A stretch of 64,000 nucleotides of DNA, taken from the NCBI GenBank assembly GCA_036645835.1, contig JAVXNK010000001.1, positions 320,856 through 384,855 of the forward strand, read 5' to 3'. Positions 1-8,485 of the stretch are shown one piece after another (within the stretch, counting starts at the first letter, position 1; each line of letters opens with the position of its first letter). Source of the stretch: Angelakisella sp036645835 (lineage in GTDB: Bacteria; Bacillota; Clostridia; Oscillospirales; Ruminococcaceae). A program made the translations under genes and the position numbers. Under the pieces are notes generated by a model. It did not search any database and was not told the DNA's origin. It worked only from the letters and a program-made list of their open reading frames with translations.

Positions 1-558
1 GGATTTAGCAGGGGTTTGATTCTTAACTTTAATAAATGGTGTGTAGAAACTAAACTCTTTGATTATGTGGAAGGACACGACAACGCCTTTGGTATATCTA
101 TACCATTTAAAAATACAGATAAACTTTTTAACATGCTATCACAACTCCCAGCTTCAACTGATGTGACTTATCCAGTGTATAACGTTTACGATAACAACAC
201 TCTTAGTGACGTAGTGGTAAAAAACATTGGAAAGTATTCATACTTGTGGGGAAGTGGAGTTGAAGAACCGCTATTTGCAGTAAAAGAAGTTGTATGTAAC
301 AAATACAACATAAACCTAGTAGGACTAAAGCAAAATAGGATAGAGTTTAGTTGGCACAATATTGAGTTTGTAATGTTCTCGAAAGGTGGTTCATTAGCAT
401 CCTTATACAAAGACATAGTAACCACAGGTGAAAATATAAACTTTACTATAATTGGAAAGTTTAATATTGATACTTTTAAAGGCAGTAATAAAGCACAGGT
501 TTTAATAGAAGACTTATTGTTTGAAAAAAGTGATATTCCTAGTGGATTTGGATTTTGA
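1..558 (+). CDS. RecJ-like single-strand DNA exonuclease, C-terminal part (5' partial)
   Basis: The reading frame is open to the first base of the window, so the gene starts upstream. The visible ~185 residues resemble the C-terminal half of RecJ: a DHHA1-type segment with the motif GHDNAFGISIP (compare GHxxAAGL in RecJ), then a terminal OB-like stretch near GKFNIDTFKGSNKAQVL, which resembles the end of RecJ. The catalytic DHH part would lie outside the window. RecJ is a 5'-3' single-strand DNase used in recombination and repair. The gene stands 13 bases before the DNA polymerase, so a replication/recombination role fits. A TTG at 16 and an ATT at 19 follow a G-rich stretch and could be read as starts, but the RecJ-like residues just before them argue for a continuing gene. 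Family assignment rests on motif recall only. Confidence 0.6.
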   Translation, partial: GFSRGLILNFNKWCVETKLFDYVEGHDNAFGISIPFKNTDKLFNMLSQLPASTDVTYPVYNVYDNNTLSDVVVKNIGKYSYLWGSGVEEPLFAVKEVVCNKYNINLVGLKQNRIEFSWHNIEFVMFSKGGSLASLYKDIVTTGENINFTIIGKFNIDTFKGSNKAQVLIEDLLFEKSDIPSGFGF

Positions 559-571
559 AAGAAGGTGAAAG

Positions 572-3223
572 GTGCTAGAACAAAAAATATTTGGATATGA
601 CTTTGAGGTTTTCAGTAAAATCAATTGGTGGTGTGTCACGTTTGTAAATTATAATAACCAAGATGAAGTTCTTACAATTATAAATAATCGTAAAGAAATT
701 GTTGACTTTTATAATCAATACAAAGAAGCCATTTTTATTGGATACAACAGCCGACAATATGATATGTGGATTTTCAAAGCATTACTGGATGGAATGAATG
801 TTGGAAATGTGAATGATAGATTAATTACATTTGGTGAAAAAGGATATCAAATTGTAAAAAATGGGAACAAGTATCCAATTAATAATTATGATGTCATTTT
901 AAAAGACAAAAGCCTAAAGCAATTGGAAGCGTTTCTTGGAAGTACAATTAAAGAAACTGAAGTACCCTTTGACATCGACCGTCCATTGACTTCAGAGGAA
1001 GTTCAACAAACAATTACATATAACATTCACGATGTTAAGGAAACTTTAAAAGTACTGAATCAAACTAAACAGGATTTTGAAGCTCACTTAGACATGATTG
1101 AAATGTTCAACTTAAGTGCGGATAAGTTTAATAAGACAAAAGCTCAGTTAGCGTCTCACATATTGGGAGCAGTACAGCAACATACGCTCGATGATGAGTT
1201 CGAAATTACTATACCTCCTAAATTGCAAATGCCAGAAAGGTATCAATACATAATAGATTGGTATAAAAACCCGCAAAATATGTCTTATAAATTGCCACTT
1301 AAAAGTGAGGCAACAGATGGAGTTCGCCAGCTTAACACAACTGTATGTGGCATTCCATGCGTATACGGCTATGGTGGCCTGCACGGTTCACAAGACAACA
1401 AAATATTCGAAGGAATTATCGCTGCTTGTGATGTCGCATCTCTTTATCCAGCGTTAATGATTAATGAGGGATATACCAGTAGAAAACTTGCTAACCCAGA
1501 TAAATTTAAAGAAATCAAGGACAGAAGGCTTGAACTTAAAAAAGCTAAAGACAAAAGACAACAACCGCTAAAAATTGTAATCAATAGTGCTTACGGAATT
1601 CTAAAAGATAGAAATTCACCATGTTTTGATCCGCTTCAAAGTAACAACGTGTGCCTAGCAGGACAATGGTATTTAACCGAGCTTGCCGCAAGAATGGAAG
1701 GTCTATGTGAAGTATTACAGATTAACACTGATGGTATTTATGTGCTATGTCCAGACATGGAAACTGTTACTACAATTCAAGAAATTGCTCATGAATGGGA
1801 ACAACGCACCAAGCTTGATCTTGAATGGGATGTATACCCCAATGGGAAGTTGGTTCAAAAGGATGTAAACAATTACATACTACTTGATAAAGACACAGGT
1901 AAATATAAATGCAAGGGTGGATATGTAAAATCATTATCACCTATTGATTACGACATGCCAATTATAAATAAAGCACTCATCAATTATTTTGTAAATAACA
2001 TTCCAGTTGAACAAACTATACAATCTGAAACCAACTTAATTGAATTTCAAAAGGTCATCAAGCTCACAAATCTTTACAAGGGTGTTGTATATGGGACAGG
2101 TAAAAAAGTAAAGGTCTTAAAACCTAATGGAGCATCTGAGCAATATGTTGAAAAGGTTATGGTTGAAGATGGTGTACAGTTGAAAGAAAAAGTACATAGA
2201 GTGTTCGCATCAAACAGAGAAAGCGACAAAGGTATTTACAAAGTTAAGATTGAAAAAGGACAAAAGAGTTATGAAAAAGTAGCTAACACGCCCGAAAGAT
2301 GTTTTATATTCAATGAGTCGTTAGAAGTGGATTGGTATTATAACAAGGAAACAAAACGTTATAAATACAATTCGTGCATAACGACACCAGAGTACTTAGA
2401 TCGTCAATATTACATTGATTTAGCTACTGAAAGGGTTCGTCAGTTTCTTGAACCTTCCATAATTAAAGAAGACATTACACCTACAGTACTCTTTGAGTGT
2501 TTTAGTAAAAGCGACGACTTTTATAGTTTTTTAGAGCAAGTCACATTGGTAGGTATTACGGATAAGGTATTAGAAGGCTACTTAATAGCTGATTGCTGTA
2601 ATAAATATGGAAAAACAGGTCGACTACTTAAATTCAGGCAATATTTCAAGCTGCTCTACGGAAAAGATAATTTTACGGTTTTGAATATAAATAAGAAAAT
2701 AACAGAAGACCATATCATGGAAATAATTATGAATCATTCTAAATTATCAAAGTCTGGAAAAAAATATGAAAATGTTGATTATGCTCGTATTCTTCAAAAG
2801 ATTTTTGATAGCATTCCCAATGTACATATTTCTGAATATGACATCATGAGTATGCAAATAGAAAAGTTTAATACCGTGCGATATACAAACCCAGAGTTGC
2901 AAGACAATAGATGGTTTGTTCTTAACACAAGAAATGTAGTGAAACCAAATTTGGTATTATATCAAATGAAAACTGGCATTACTGTTTATGCAAAAGTAAA
3001 AAAAGATATATTTGATATACTGCCTTTACAGGATGGAGATATCATTGATGTGACCACCACCACAAGTGAATATGGTATGAAATCCATAGGGAAAGATGAA
3101 TTTGGAATCAACATATTGAGTGTGGACATTTCTAAAGAATATCAGATTATTACTGGATATGAAATAGTTAGTAGACACTATGACAAAAACACTAAATTGT
3201 TATCAGAAATGGAGGATGATTAA
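572..3223 (+). CDS. Phage family B DNA polymerase with proofreading exonuclease
   Basis: An 883-residue replicative polymerase. The N-terminal 3'-5' exonuclease shows ExoI (YDFEVF, D10 and E12), ExoII (GYNSRQYD, ~57-64) and ExoIII (Y150xxxD154). The YGGLHG turn (~267-272) is the usual exonuclease/polymerase switch. Polymerase motif A is DVASLYPAL (D287), motif B is KIVINSAYG (K334-G342), and motif C reads INTDG (~384-388), so the first aspartate of the usual DTD is asparagine. The start is GTG at 572 behind an AAGGTGAAAG ribosome-binding site. The gene abuts the helicase at its stop. A ~490-residue C-terminal portion has no motif I recognise and probably holds the thumb and accessory domains. 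It is a DNA-primed type B enzyme by motif, though the subfamily is uncertain. Confidence 0.85.
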   Translation: MLEQKIFGYDFEVFSKINWWCVTFVNYNNQDEVLTIINNRKEIVDFYNQYKEAIFIGYNSRQYDMWIFKALLDGMNVGNVNDRLITFGEKGYQIVKNGNKYPINNYDVILKDKSLKQLEAFLGSTIKETEVPFDIDRPLTSEEVQQTITYNIHDVKETLKVLNQTKQDFEAHLDMIEMFNLSADKFNKTKAQLASHILGAVQQHTLDDEFEITIPPKLQMPERYQYIIDWYKNPQNMSYKLPLKSEATDGVRQLNTTVCGIPCVYGYGGLHGSQDNKIFEGIIAACDVASLYPALMINEGYTSRKLANPDKFKEIKDRRLELKKAKDKRQQPLKIVINSAYGILKDRNSPCFDPLQSNNVCLAGQWYLTELAARMEGLCEVLQINTDGIYVLCPDMETVTTIQEIAHEWEQRTKLDLEWDVYPNGKLVQKDVNNYILLDKDTGKYKCKGGYVKSLSPIDYDMPIINKALINYFVNNIPVEQTIQSETNLIEFQKVIKLTNLYKGVVYGTGKKVKVLKPNGASEQYVEKVMVEDGVQLKEKVHRVFASNRESDKGIYKVKIEKGQKSYEKVANTPERCFIFNESLEVDWYYNKETKRYKYNSCITTPEYLDRQYYIDLATERVRQFLEPSIIKEDITPTVLFECFSKSDDFYSFLEQVTLVGITDKVLEGYLIADCCNKYGKTGRLLKFRQYFKLLYGKDNFTVLNINKKITEDHIMEIIMNHSKLSKSGKKYENVDYARILQKIFDSIPNVHISEYDIMSMQIEKFNTVRYTNPELQDNRWFVLNTRNVVKPNLVLYQMKTGITVYAKVKKDIFDILPLQDGDIIDVTTTTSEYGMKSIGKDEFGINILSVDISKEYQIITGYEIVSRHYDKNTKLLSEMEDD

Positions 3224-5587
3224 TTGGATGATGAAAAGATAGTTAAGTGTGAAATTTCTTTGGGGAAAATATTCTTTCCTAAGTTTGCAAAGCGAGTAGA
3301 TGGTGGAGAGTTTGCCATTTTTACTTCTGAGATCACAAAGAGAATTGAAAATTGTGAAGACCTAACTAATACAATCAAGTTAAAGGGTAATGTATGTACA
3401 CTTGAATATGGTACTACATATAAGGTGTTCTGTAAGCTTGTTGACTTGCATGAAACATATGGTAATACTTATGAAATTGTGTATATCAGTAAATGTATTG
3501 ACATATCTAGTGCTGACAAGCAGCGTGAGTTTCTTAGAAACATTATCAACGAAAACTTAGTAGATAAGTTGTTTGAAAAGTATGATGATGTTCTATCGCT
3601 ACTTGAAAATAAAGATGTAAAGGCAATGATGAAAGTTAAAGGCATTGGGAACCAAGTAGCCCTGAGAATTATCGATGAATATGAAGAGAGTAAAGACTAT
3701 AGCTCCATTTATATTGAACTTGGTCGCTTGGGACTAACGCATACATTAATTAAGAAGCTTGTTGATTATTATGGCTCCCCAGATATTGTTGTTGACACTG
3801 TAAAAAACAAACCATATCAGTTGGTAAGTGTGGATGGGATTGGGTTTAAAAAGGCAGATGAGATTGCCTGTAAGGTTGGAGTTGGACAGTTTGATATAGA
3901 GAGAATTAAGGGATTCATAATATATCATCTTATAGAAATGGGGGAGGCGGGCAAAAGCTACGTTTACTATCAAGATTTAATGCATCAACTCTATGATACA
4001 TTAGGGTTTGTACCAGAAGAAGTTATAACTAATGTAGCAAAAATAATGATTGATAACAAGGATGTGGTGGTGTTAGATGGTGGCAATAAGATTGCATTAA
4101 CTAAATACTACAATCTTGAAAAGAACATTATGAACGAGTTACTAAGGTTGGCATACCCAGTGGTAGCTGATGACGTTAGTGATTTTGAAAATGAAGATGT
4201 AGATGAGTTGCTAAATGAAAATGAGAATAAGGCATACACGCCTAAACCATTTGTAATTACTAATTGGACAGACATCATACATAAAGTTGAGATGCAACAA
4301 GGATATGAATATACAGAAGAACAACTTGGAGCAATTGAACTTAGTTTAAATAGTTATGTCATGGCACTCACAGGTTTAGGTGGTAGTGGTAAAACATCAA
4401 CTGCAAACGGGATCTGTTCTCTATTTCATAATTACACTATCACTGCCTGTGCGTTATCTGGTAAAGCTGCTGTTAGAATAACCGAGGCAACTGGATTACC
4501 CGCAAGTACAATTCATAGAGCATTAGGATATCAAAATGGAACATTTTCATATAATAAACACAATAAAATGCCGATAGATATTTTGGTGCTAGATGAAGCG
4601 ACTATGGTAAATGGATTTCTATTTTTATCATTGCTTCAGGCTTGTCCCACTGGTGCAAAAGTAATTATAATGGGCGACGTCCAACAGCTTACTCCAATTG
4701 GAAATTGTCAGGTTTTCTCAGACATTCTAGAAAGCGGAATGCTACCAGTTGTAAAACTAACAAAGCCTCACAGACAAGCACTCCTAAGTGGTATTATTCC
4801 AACATCCATAAAAGTTGCAAATCAAGAGCTAATTTTTAATAGTAAATTTGAAGGTAATGAGATACTAGGTGAACTCCAAGATATGGAGTTGGATATATCA
4901 CAAACTAACAATAACCTTACAGATTGCGTAATCTCTCATTTTCAAAATGAGATGAAGAAGCATAATAATATTTTAGAGGTTCAAATTTGTGTCCCTATGC
5001 GATTACGTGGTGATCTAAGCTGTTATACACTTAACAATAAGTTGCAGGATATTTATAATCCTAAGTTTGTTGATACACCTGAAATAGAAATAGTAGTTAG
5101 TCAAAAAAGTAAAGATAAAGATGAAGAAAGCAAAAAATATGTTATTCGCAAAGGGGATAAAGTACTTAACACAAAGAACAATTATAAGTGTGTAACGGTA
5201 GATGGAGATACCTGTGCCGTATTTAATGGTAACATTGGAATAGTAGAAGACATCACCAAAGATGGGTATTGCACTATAGATTTCATTGGAATTGGACAGG
5301 TAGTATTTAAGAAAGCAGAATGCAAAAACTTAGAATTGGCATATGCTTGTACAGTACATAAAATGCAAGGTTCAGGTTTTAATTCCACTATAGTAGCAAT
5401 TGACAATAGCAGTTATATTCTCAATAATGCAGAGCTTTTATATACCGCTATAACACGAGCAAAAAAATATTGTGTCCTAATCGGAAATAATTCTGCAATA
5501 CGAGCAGCAATTCAGAAAAAAGAAGTAAAGACAAAACAAACATTTTTGAAAGACTTTCTAATCGAAAGCAGTAAAGGAGTAGCTTAA
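3224..5587 (+). CDS. RecD2-like SF1 DNA helicase
   Basis: A 787-residue helicase of the RecD/TraA superfamily 1B. Residues ~1-110 are an N-terminal OB-like region. Helix-hairpin-helix segments follow (for example VKGIGNQVALRII and VDGIGFKKADEI, ~135-215). The ATPase core has Walker A GLGGSGKTS (~384), motif II LVLDEATMV (~454), and the C-terminal motif VI YTAITRAKKYCVLIG (~738). The HhH-plus-ATPase layout matches RecD2, which unwinds 5'-3' without RecBC. The start is TTG directly after the polymerase stop, with GGAGG in the polymerase 3' end. An ATG three bases on is out of frame. It is co-transcribed with the polymerase and is probably the replicative or recombination helicase of the phage. 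Confidence 0.88.
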   Translation: MDDEKIVKCEISLGKIFFPKFAKRVDGGEFAIFTSEITKRIENCEDLTNTIKLKGNVCTLEYGTTYKVFCKLVDLHETYGNTYEIVYISKCIDISSADKQREFLRNIINENLVDKLFEKYDDVLSLLENKDVKAMMKVKGIGNQVALRIIDEYEESKDYSSIYIELGRLGLTHTLIKKLVDYYGSPDIVVDTVKNKPYQLVSVDGIGFKKADEIACKVGVGQFDIERIKGFIIYHLIEMGEAGKSYVYYQDLMHQLYDTLGFVPEEVITNVAKIMIDNKDVVVLDGGNKIALTKYYNLEKNIMNELLRLAYPVVADDVSDFENEDVDELLNENENKAYTPKPFVITNWTDIIHKVEMQQGYEYTEEQLGAIELSLNSYVMALTGLGGSGKTSTANGICSLFHNYTITACALSGKAAVRITEATGLPASTIHRALGYQNGTFSYNKHNKMPIDILVLDEATMVNGFLFLSLLQACPTGAKVIIMGDVQQLTPIGNCQVFSDILESGMLPVVKLTKPHRQALLSGIIPTSIKVANQELIFNSKFEGNEILGELQDMELDISQTNNNLTDCVISHFQNEMKKHNNILEVQICVPMRLRGDLSCYTLNNKLQDIYNPKFVDTPEIEIVVSQKSKDKDEESKKYVIRKGDKVLNTKNNYKCVTVDGDTCAVFNGNIGIVEDITKDGYCTIDFIGIGQVVFKKAECKNLELAYACTVHKMQGSGFNSTIVAIDNSSYILNNAELLYTAITRAKKYCVLIGNNSAIRAAIQKKEVKTKQTFLKDFLIESSKGVA

Positions 5588-5590
5588 CAT

Positions 5591-6100
5591 ATGGCAAGTT
5601 TATACCAATTAACAGATGAATTTCTCACAGTGTTTAATATGCTTGAGGACGATGAAATTGATGAGCAAGTAATCACGGATACACTTGAAAGCCTTGAGTA
5701 TGAGATTGAAGATAAGGCTGACGGATATGCAAAAATTATTAAAACGCTCGATAACAATGCTGAGGGTTTGAAAAAAGAGATTGAAAGATTAACTACAAGA
5801 AAGCAAACACTTGATAATCGCTCTAAATTTTTAAAGCAAACCCTTGAAAACTCTATGAGAGCTGTAGGTAAACTAAAGTTTACAACAAATTTGTTCTCAT
5901 TTAATATTCAGAAAAATGGTGGGAAGAGAGCGTTAGTGATCGATACAGAAAAGATTGACGATATTCCCATGGACTACCGCATTAAACAGGATGATAAAAT
6001 TAACAATGACAAAATTAGAGAATACTTCAAGGAAAATGACATTGAAAAATGTGACTTTGCACACCTTGAACCACAGGGAGAAAGCTTAAGAATTAGATAA
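5591..6100 (+). CDS. Siphovirus Gp157-like protein
   Basis: A 169-residue protein with the layout of the Sipho_Gp157 family: an N-terminal helix (ASLYQLTDEFLTVFNML), a long central coiled coil (~45-95, rich in K/E and Q with EIERLTTRKQTLDNR), then a short beta-rich tail with FNIQKNGG and IPMDYRIKQDDKINNDKI, and the ending CDFAHLEPQGESLRIR. Gp157 proteins are frequent in phage early operons next to recombination and helicase genes; a role in phage resistance was proposed for the founding member, and the biochemical function is not established. ATG follows an AAAGGAG site overlapping the end of the helicase gene (4-base gap). No catalytic residues are evident. Confidence 0.8.
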   Translation: MASLYQLTDEFLTVFNMLEDDEIDEQVITDTLESLEYEIEDKADGYAKIIKTLDNNAEGLKKEIERLTTRKQTLDNRSKFLKQTLENSMRAVGKLKFTTNLFSFNIQKNGGKRALVIDTEKIDDIPMDYRIKQDDKINNDKIREYFKENDIEKCDFAHLEPQGESLRIR

Positions 6101-6121
6101 CCCACTACATGTTGTGGGTTA
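6098..6121 (+). other. Stem-loop after the Gp157 gene
   Basis: TAACCCAC at 6098-6105 pairs perfectly with GTGGGTTA at 6114-6121 around an 8-base loop. There is no U-tract, so it is not a standard intrinsic terminator. It sits in the only ~100-base gap of this stretch, between the replication genes and the small-protein genes. It could be a processing site, an mRNA stabiliser or a weak terminator. Confidence 0.5.
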
Positions 6122-6201
6122 TGCAATAAATTAATACTACATATAGACAGAAAATCAGCATAAAAGTGCTATTTCATCAGCACAGAGGAAAGGAAAATGA
6201 T

Positions 6202-6381
6202 ATGAAAAAATATAAGGCAACATTCAGTATAAATGAAACTTGGACTGAGGAAATTGAAGCAGAAAGTGAAGAACAAGCACTTGACATTGCACACGACAGT
6301 GAATATACAATAGAAATCTATAACAGAAATCACGGGAAATTTGGAATTGATTGTGATGTAGAAGAAATTAAATCTACATAA
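6202..6381 (+). CDS. Small acidic phage protein
   Basis: A 59-residue protein starting MKKYKATFSINETWTEEIEA. The start is set at ATG 6202, which has AGGAAAGGA at the right distance; an in-frame upstream start at 6166 has none. The composition is strongly acidic (many Glu/Asp, motif ESEEQALDIAHD) and the predicted fold is beta-hairpin, helix, beta. This shape occurs in short phage proteins sometimes annotated as DpnD/PcfM-like, which share a sensory-type pattern 'xxFxVxxxExxxxxVxxxAxSxExA'. No function can be assigned. It lies between the Gp157 gene and a small membrane protein. Confidence 0.6.
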   Translation: MKKYKATFSINETWTEEIEAESEEQALDIAHDSEYTIEIYNRNHGKFGIDCDVEEIKST

Positions 6382-6422
6382 AACAATCCTTTTGTGTGCA
6401 AAGTTGAGAAAGGAAACATAAG

Positions 6423-6599
6423 ATGAAGAATGCAAAGAAAATTATAAAGGCAGTTGCGGATACGTGCTCAGACGTGTCGACAATAGGACTATGTGCGTTG
6501 GGAGCCACAGCGATAATATTTACAATGAAATGGTGGTCACTACTATTGATTGGAATTATTTTTGCAGCACATGTATGTGATCAGTTCATTGATAACTAA
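6423..6599 (+). CDS. Small two-helix membrane protein
   Basis: A 58-residue protein (MKNAKKIIKAVADTC...). ATG 6423 follows AAAGGAAAC. After a basic, amphipathic N-terminus come two hydrophobic stretches (STIGLCALGATAIIFTM and WWSLLLIGIIFAAHVC), so a small inner-membrane protein is likely. The stop overlaps the ribosome-binding site of the ligase gene. No family recognised. Similar mini membrane proteins are common filler genes in phage early regions. Confidence 0.55.
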   Translation: MKNAKKIIKAVADTCSDVSTIGLCALGATAIIFTMKWWSLLLIGIIFAAHVCDQFIDN

Positions 6600-6613
6600 A
6601 GGAGGACAAACCA

Positions 6614-7906
6614 ATAGAAACCGTAAAACGAATATTTGACGAAATACAATCAACTAATAGCACAAATCAAAAGCAAGAGATTCTAAGAAAATATCAAAAT
6701 TGTGAGGGCTTCAAAGAGGTGTTGCTCTTCCTGTTAAATACATATATAACAACTGGCATTTCTGATAAAAAAATAAACAAATCTCTAGAGTATGTAGCCG
6801 AAGATAGTTTAAAAAATTCATTTACATCATTTAAGGAGTTGCTTGATTATCTTGTAGAGCATAACACTGGTAAAGATTCCGACATTCTACTTTGTCAATG
6901 CTATATATCTGCATTTGATGATAATGATATTAAAAACTTCATCAAATCTATTATAACAAAGTCACTCAAAATAGGTATCGATGCAAAGACAGTAAACAAA
7001 ATTTATGGCAAGGACTTCATCCCAACATGGGAAGTGCAACTGGGATCAGGATTTGACAAATTAAAACTGAAGCCAAATGAATACTTCTACCTCAGCCAGA
7101 AGCTTAATGGCAATAGATGCAGTTTTGTCGATGGTAAGCTTACAAGCAGACAGGGTAAAGAATTTACAGGCTTACAGCATATTATTGATGATATAAACAG
7201 ATTAGGGCTGCAAGATTTCTTTATAGACGGAGAACTAGTTCGTAAAAATACAGACAGTGTTTCTGACGGAGAAAACTTCCGAATAGGAACGGGTATTATC
7301 AATTCTGATGATGCAGATAAAGATTCTATCAAGTTTGTAGTGTTTGATTTTTTTCATACTAGTGAACTAATCAATAAGGAATCTGAAAACTCTTATTCAC
7401 GTAGAAAAGAACTTCTACTAAGGCTTAAGCGCAACATTGAGGGCAATCATTTAGAGAATATTGATGTGGTTGAAATGGTTTATGAAGGTGCTGACAAATC
7501 TCAAATAGATGAATGGCTTGAATATGCCGTGAACAATAATTGGGAAGGTCTAATGCTCAATAAAGATACTACATATAAGTGCAAGAGAACCACTGATTTA
7601 ATTAAGGTAAAACGCTTCTACACTATGGATTTAAAGGTTGTGGCGGTAGAAGAAGGCTCAGGTAGACTTCAAGGTACACTAGGTGCTCTTGTGGTCGAGT
7701 ATAAGGGGAATACCGTCAATGTAGGATCTGGTTATGACGACAAAACAAGATCTGAAATCTGGAGTAATCGTGAAAATATCATTGGTAAGATAATCGAGGT
7801 AAAATACAAGGAAACTACAAGTGATAAGAATACGGGCTTAGAAAGCCTACAATTCCCGATATTTGTTAGAATTAGAAACGATAAAGATGAGCCTAGTTAC
7901 AACTAA
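6614..7906 (+). CDS. ATP-dependent DNA ligase with apparent ATA start
   Basis: A 430-residue T4-type ATP-dependent DNA ligase. The N-terminus (VKRIFDEIQSTNSTNQKQ) matches the pattern of the T4 ligase N-terminus. The adenylation motif I is QKLNGNR (the lysine of KxNGxR, around residue 160), motif III is FFIDGELV, and the C-terminal part has EGLMLNKD (motif IV) and LIKVKRFYTMDLKV (motif V). Between the upstream stop at 6593 and GTG/TTG codons at ~6716-6721 there is no ATG, GTG or TTG in frame, yet those 35 codons carry ligase-like sequence. ATA at 6614 stands 8 bases after an AGGAGG at 6600-6605 and is the best start. The product would seal nicks at the phage fork. Confidence 0.85.
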   Translation: METVKRIFDEIQSTNSTNQKQEILRKYQNCEGFKEVLLFLLNTYITTGISDKKINKSLEYVAEDSLKNSFTSFKELLDYLVEHNTGKDSDILLCQCYISAFDDNDIKNFIKSIITKSLKIGIDAKTVNKIYGKDFIPTWEVQLGSGFDKLKLKPNEYFYLSQKLNGNRCSFVDGKLTSRQGKEFTGLQHIIDDINRLGLQDFFIDGELVRKNTDSVSDGENFRIGTGIINSDDADKDSIKFVVFDFFHTSELINKESENSYSRRKELLLRLKRNIEGNHLENIDVVEMVYEGADKSQIDEWLEYAVNNNWEGLMLNKDTTYKCKRTTDLIKVKRFYTMDLKVVAVEEGSGRLQGTLGALVVEYKGNTVNVGSGYDDKTRSEIWSNRENIIGKIIEVKYKETTSDKNTGLESLQFPIFVRIRNDKDEPSYN

Positions 7907-7924
7907 ATATGAAAGGATTTATAA

Positions 7925-8110
7925 ATGAAGATTAATAAATACATTAGCTTTTACAATCCATTCAAGACCTTTATAGAGGGAGTTAAATACCGAGTAACAG
8001 ATGAAACCACAAATACATATATGTCTCAGGGTATTGAAGTCCCCAAATCCCAAGAATACATAACTTATGAAACAGGCGACATAAACACAAGAGTGGATAC
8101 TACGGCATGA
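7925..8110 (+). CDS. Hypothetical phage protein
   Basis: A 61-residue product (MKINKYISFYNPFKTFIEG...) with a good AAAGGA site before ATG 7925. It has short beta-type segments (VKYRVTDETTNTYM) and ends TGDINTRVDTTA. It contains no cysteine and no membrane helix. The next gene starts at its ATGA overlap (8107). No family recognised. Confidence 0.5.
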   Translation: MKINKYISFYNPFKTFIEGVKYRVTDETTNTYMSQGIEVPKSQEYITYETGDINTRVDTTA

Positions 8111-8304
8111 CAATTAAGTATCCCAAAAATCAATACGTAGAAATGAACTACAAGAATGAATTTTTAGTAACAAGAGAAATGTACGGACATGGATCATTTA
8201 CTTTGTATGCCATCGATAAAAATGGTAGCGTAAAGAAATTGAAAACATCAATGTCACCTGTACAGTTTACAGAAGTTTATCCAATAGGAGGAGGTGATGA
8301 ATAA
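8107..8304 (+). CDS. Hypothetical phage protein
   Basis: A 65-residue protein (MTIKYPKNQYVEMNYKNEF...), translationally coupled to the gene before it by an ATGA overlap and to the one after by an 8-base overlap. It looks like a single small beta-barrel or sheet: alternating hydrophobic residues in VEMNYKNEFLVTREMY and SFTLYAIDKNGSVKKLK. No function recognised. Confidence 0.5.
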   Translation: MTIKYPKNQYVEMNYKNEFLVTREMYGHGSFTLYAIDKNGSVKKLKTSMSPVQFTEVYPIGGGDE

Positions 8305-8473
8305 TTTGAACCATAACCAAAACTACATATCTTTTGAAACTAAAAAAGAAAAGGACTCAATATGTGCTGATTGTAATTGCCCAAGTAACATGTGTAGACA
8401 TTGTGATTACCAGTCAGTTGACAGATATAATCAAGAATGCGGTGAATGTATCACCGTAGTAGCAGGGAAGTAA
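8297..8473 (+). CDS. Cysteine-rich small phage protein, possible zinc ribbon
   Basis: A 58-residue protein starting at ATG 8297 behind GGAGGAGG. It contains eight-residue spaced cysteine clusters: CADCNC, MCRHC and CGECI, seven cysteines in all plus a histidine, a pattern typical of small zinc-binding proteins. There is no hydrophobic segment. It overlaps the upstream gene and its stop lies in the ribosome-binding site of the next. The coding signal is supported by the fit of start, coupling and spacing. The role is unknown; a DNA- or protein-binding accessory factor is possible. Confidence 0.5.
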   Translation: MNNLNHNQNYISFETKKEKDSICADCNCPSNMCRHCDYQSVDRYNQECGECITVVAGK

Positions 8474-8485
8474 GGGGGAAATCAG

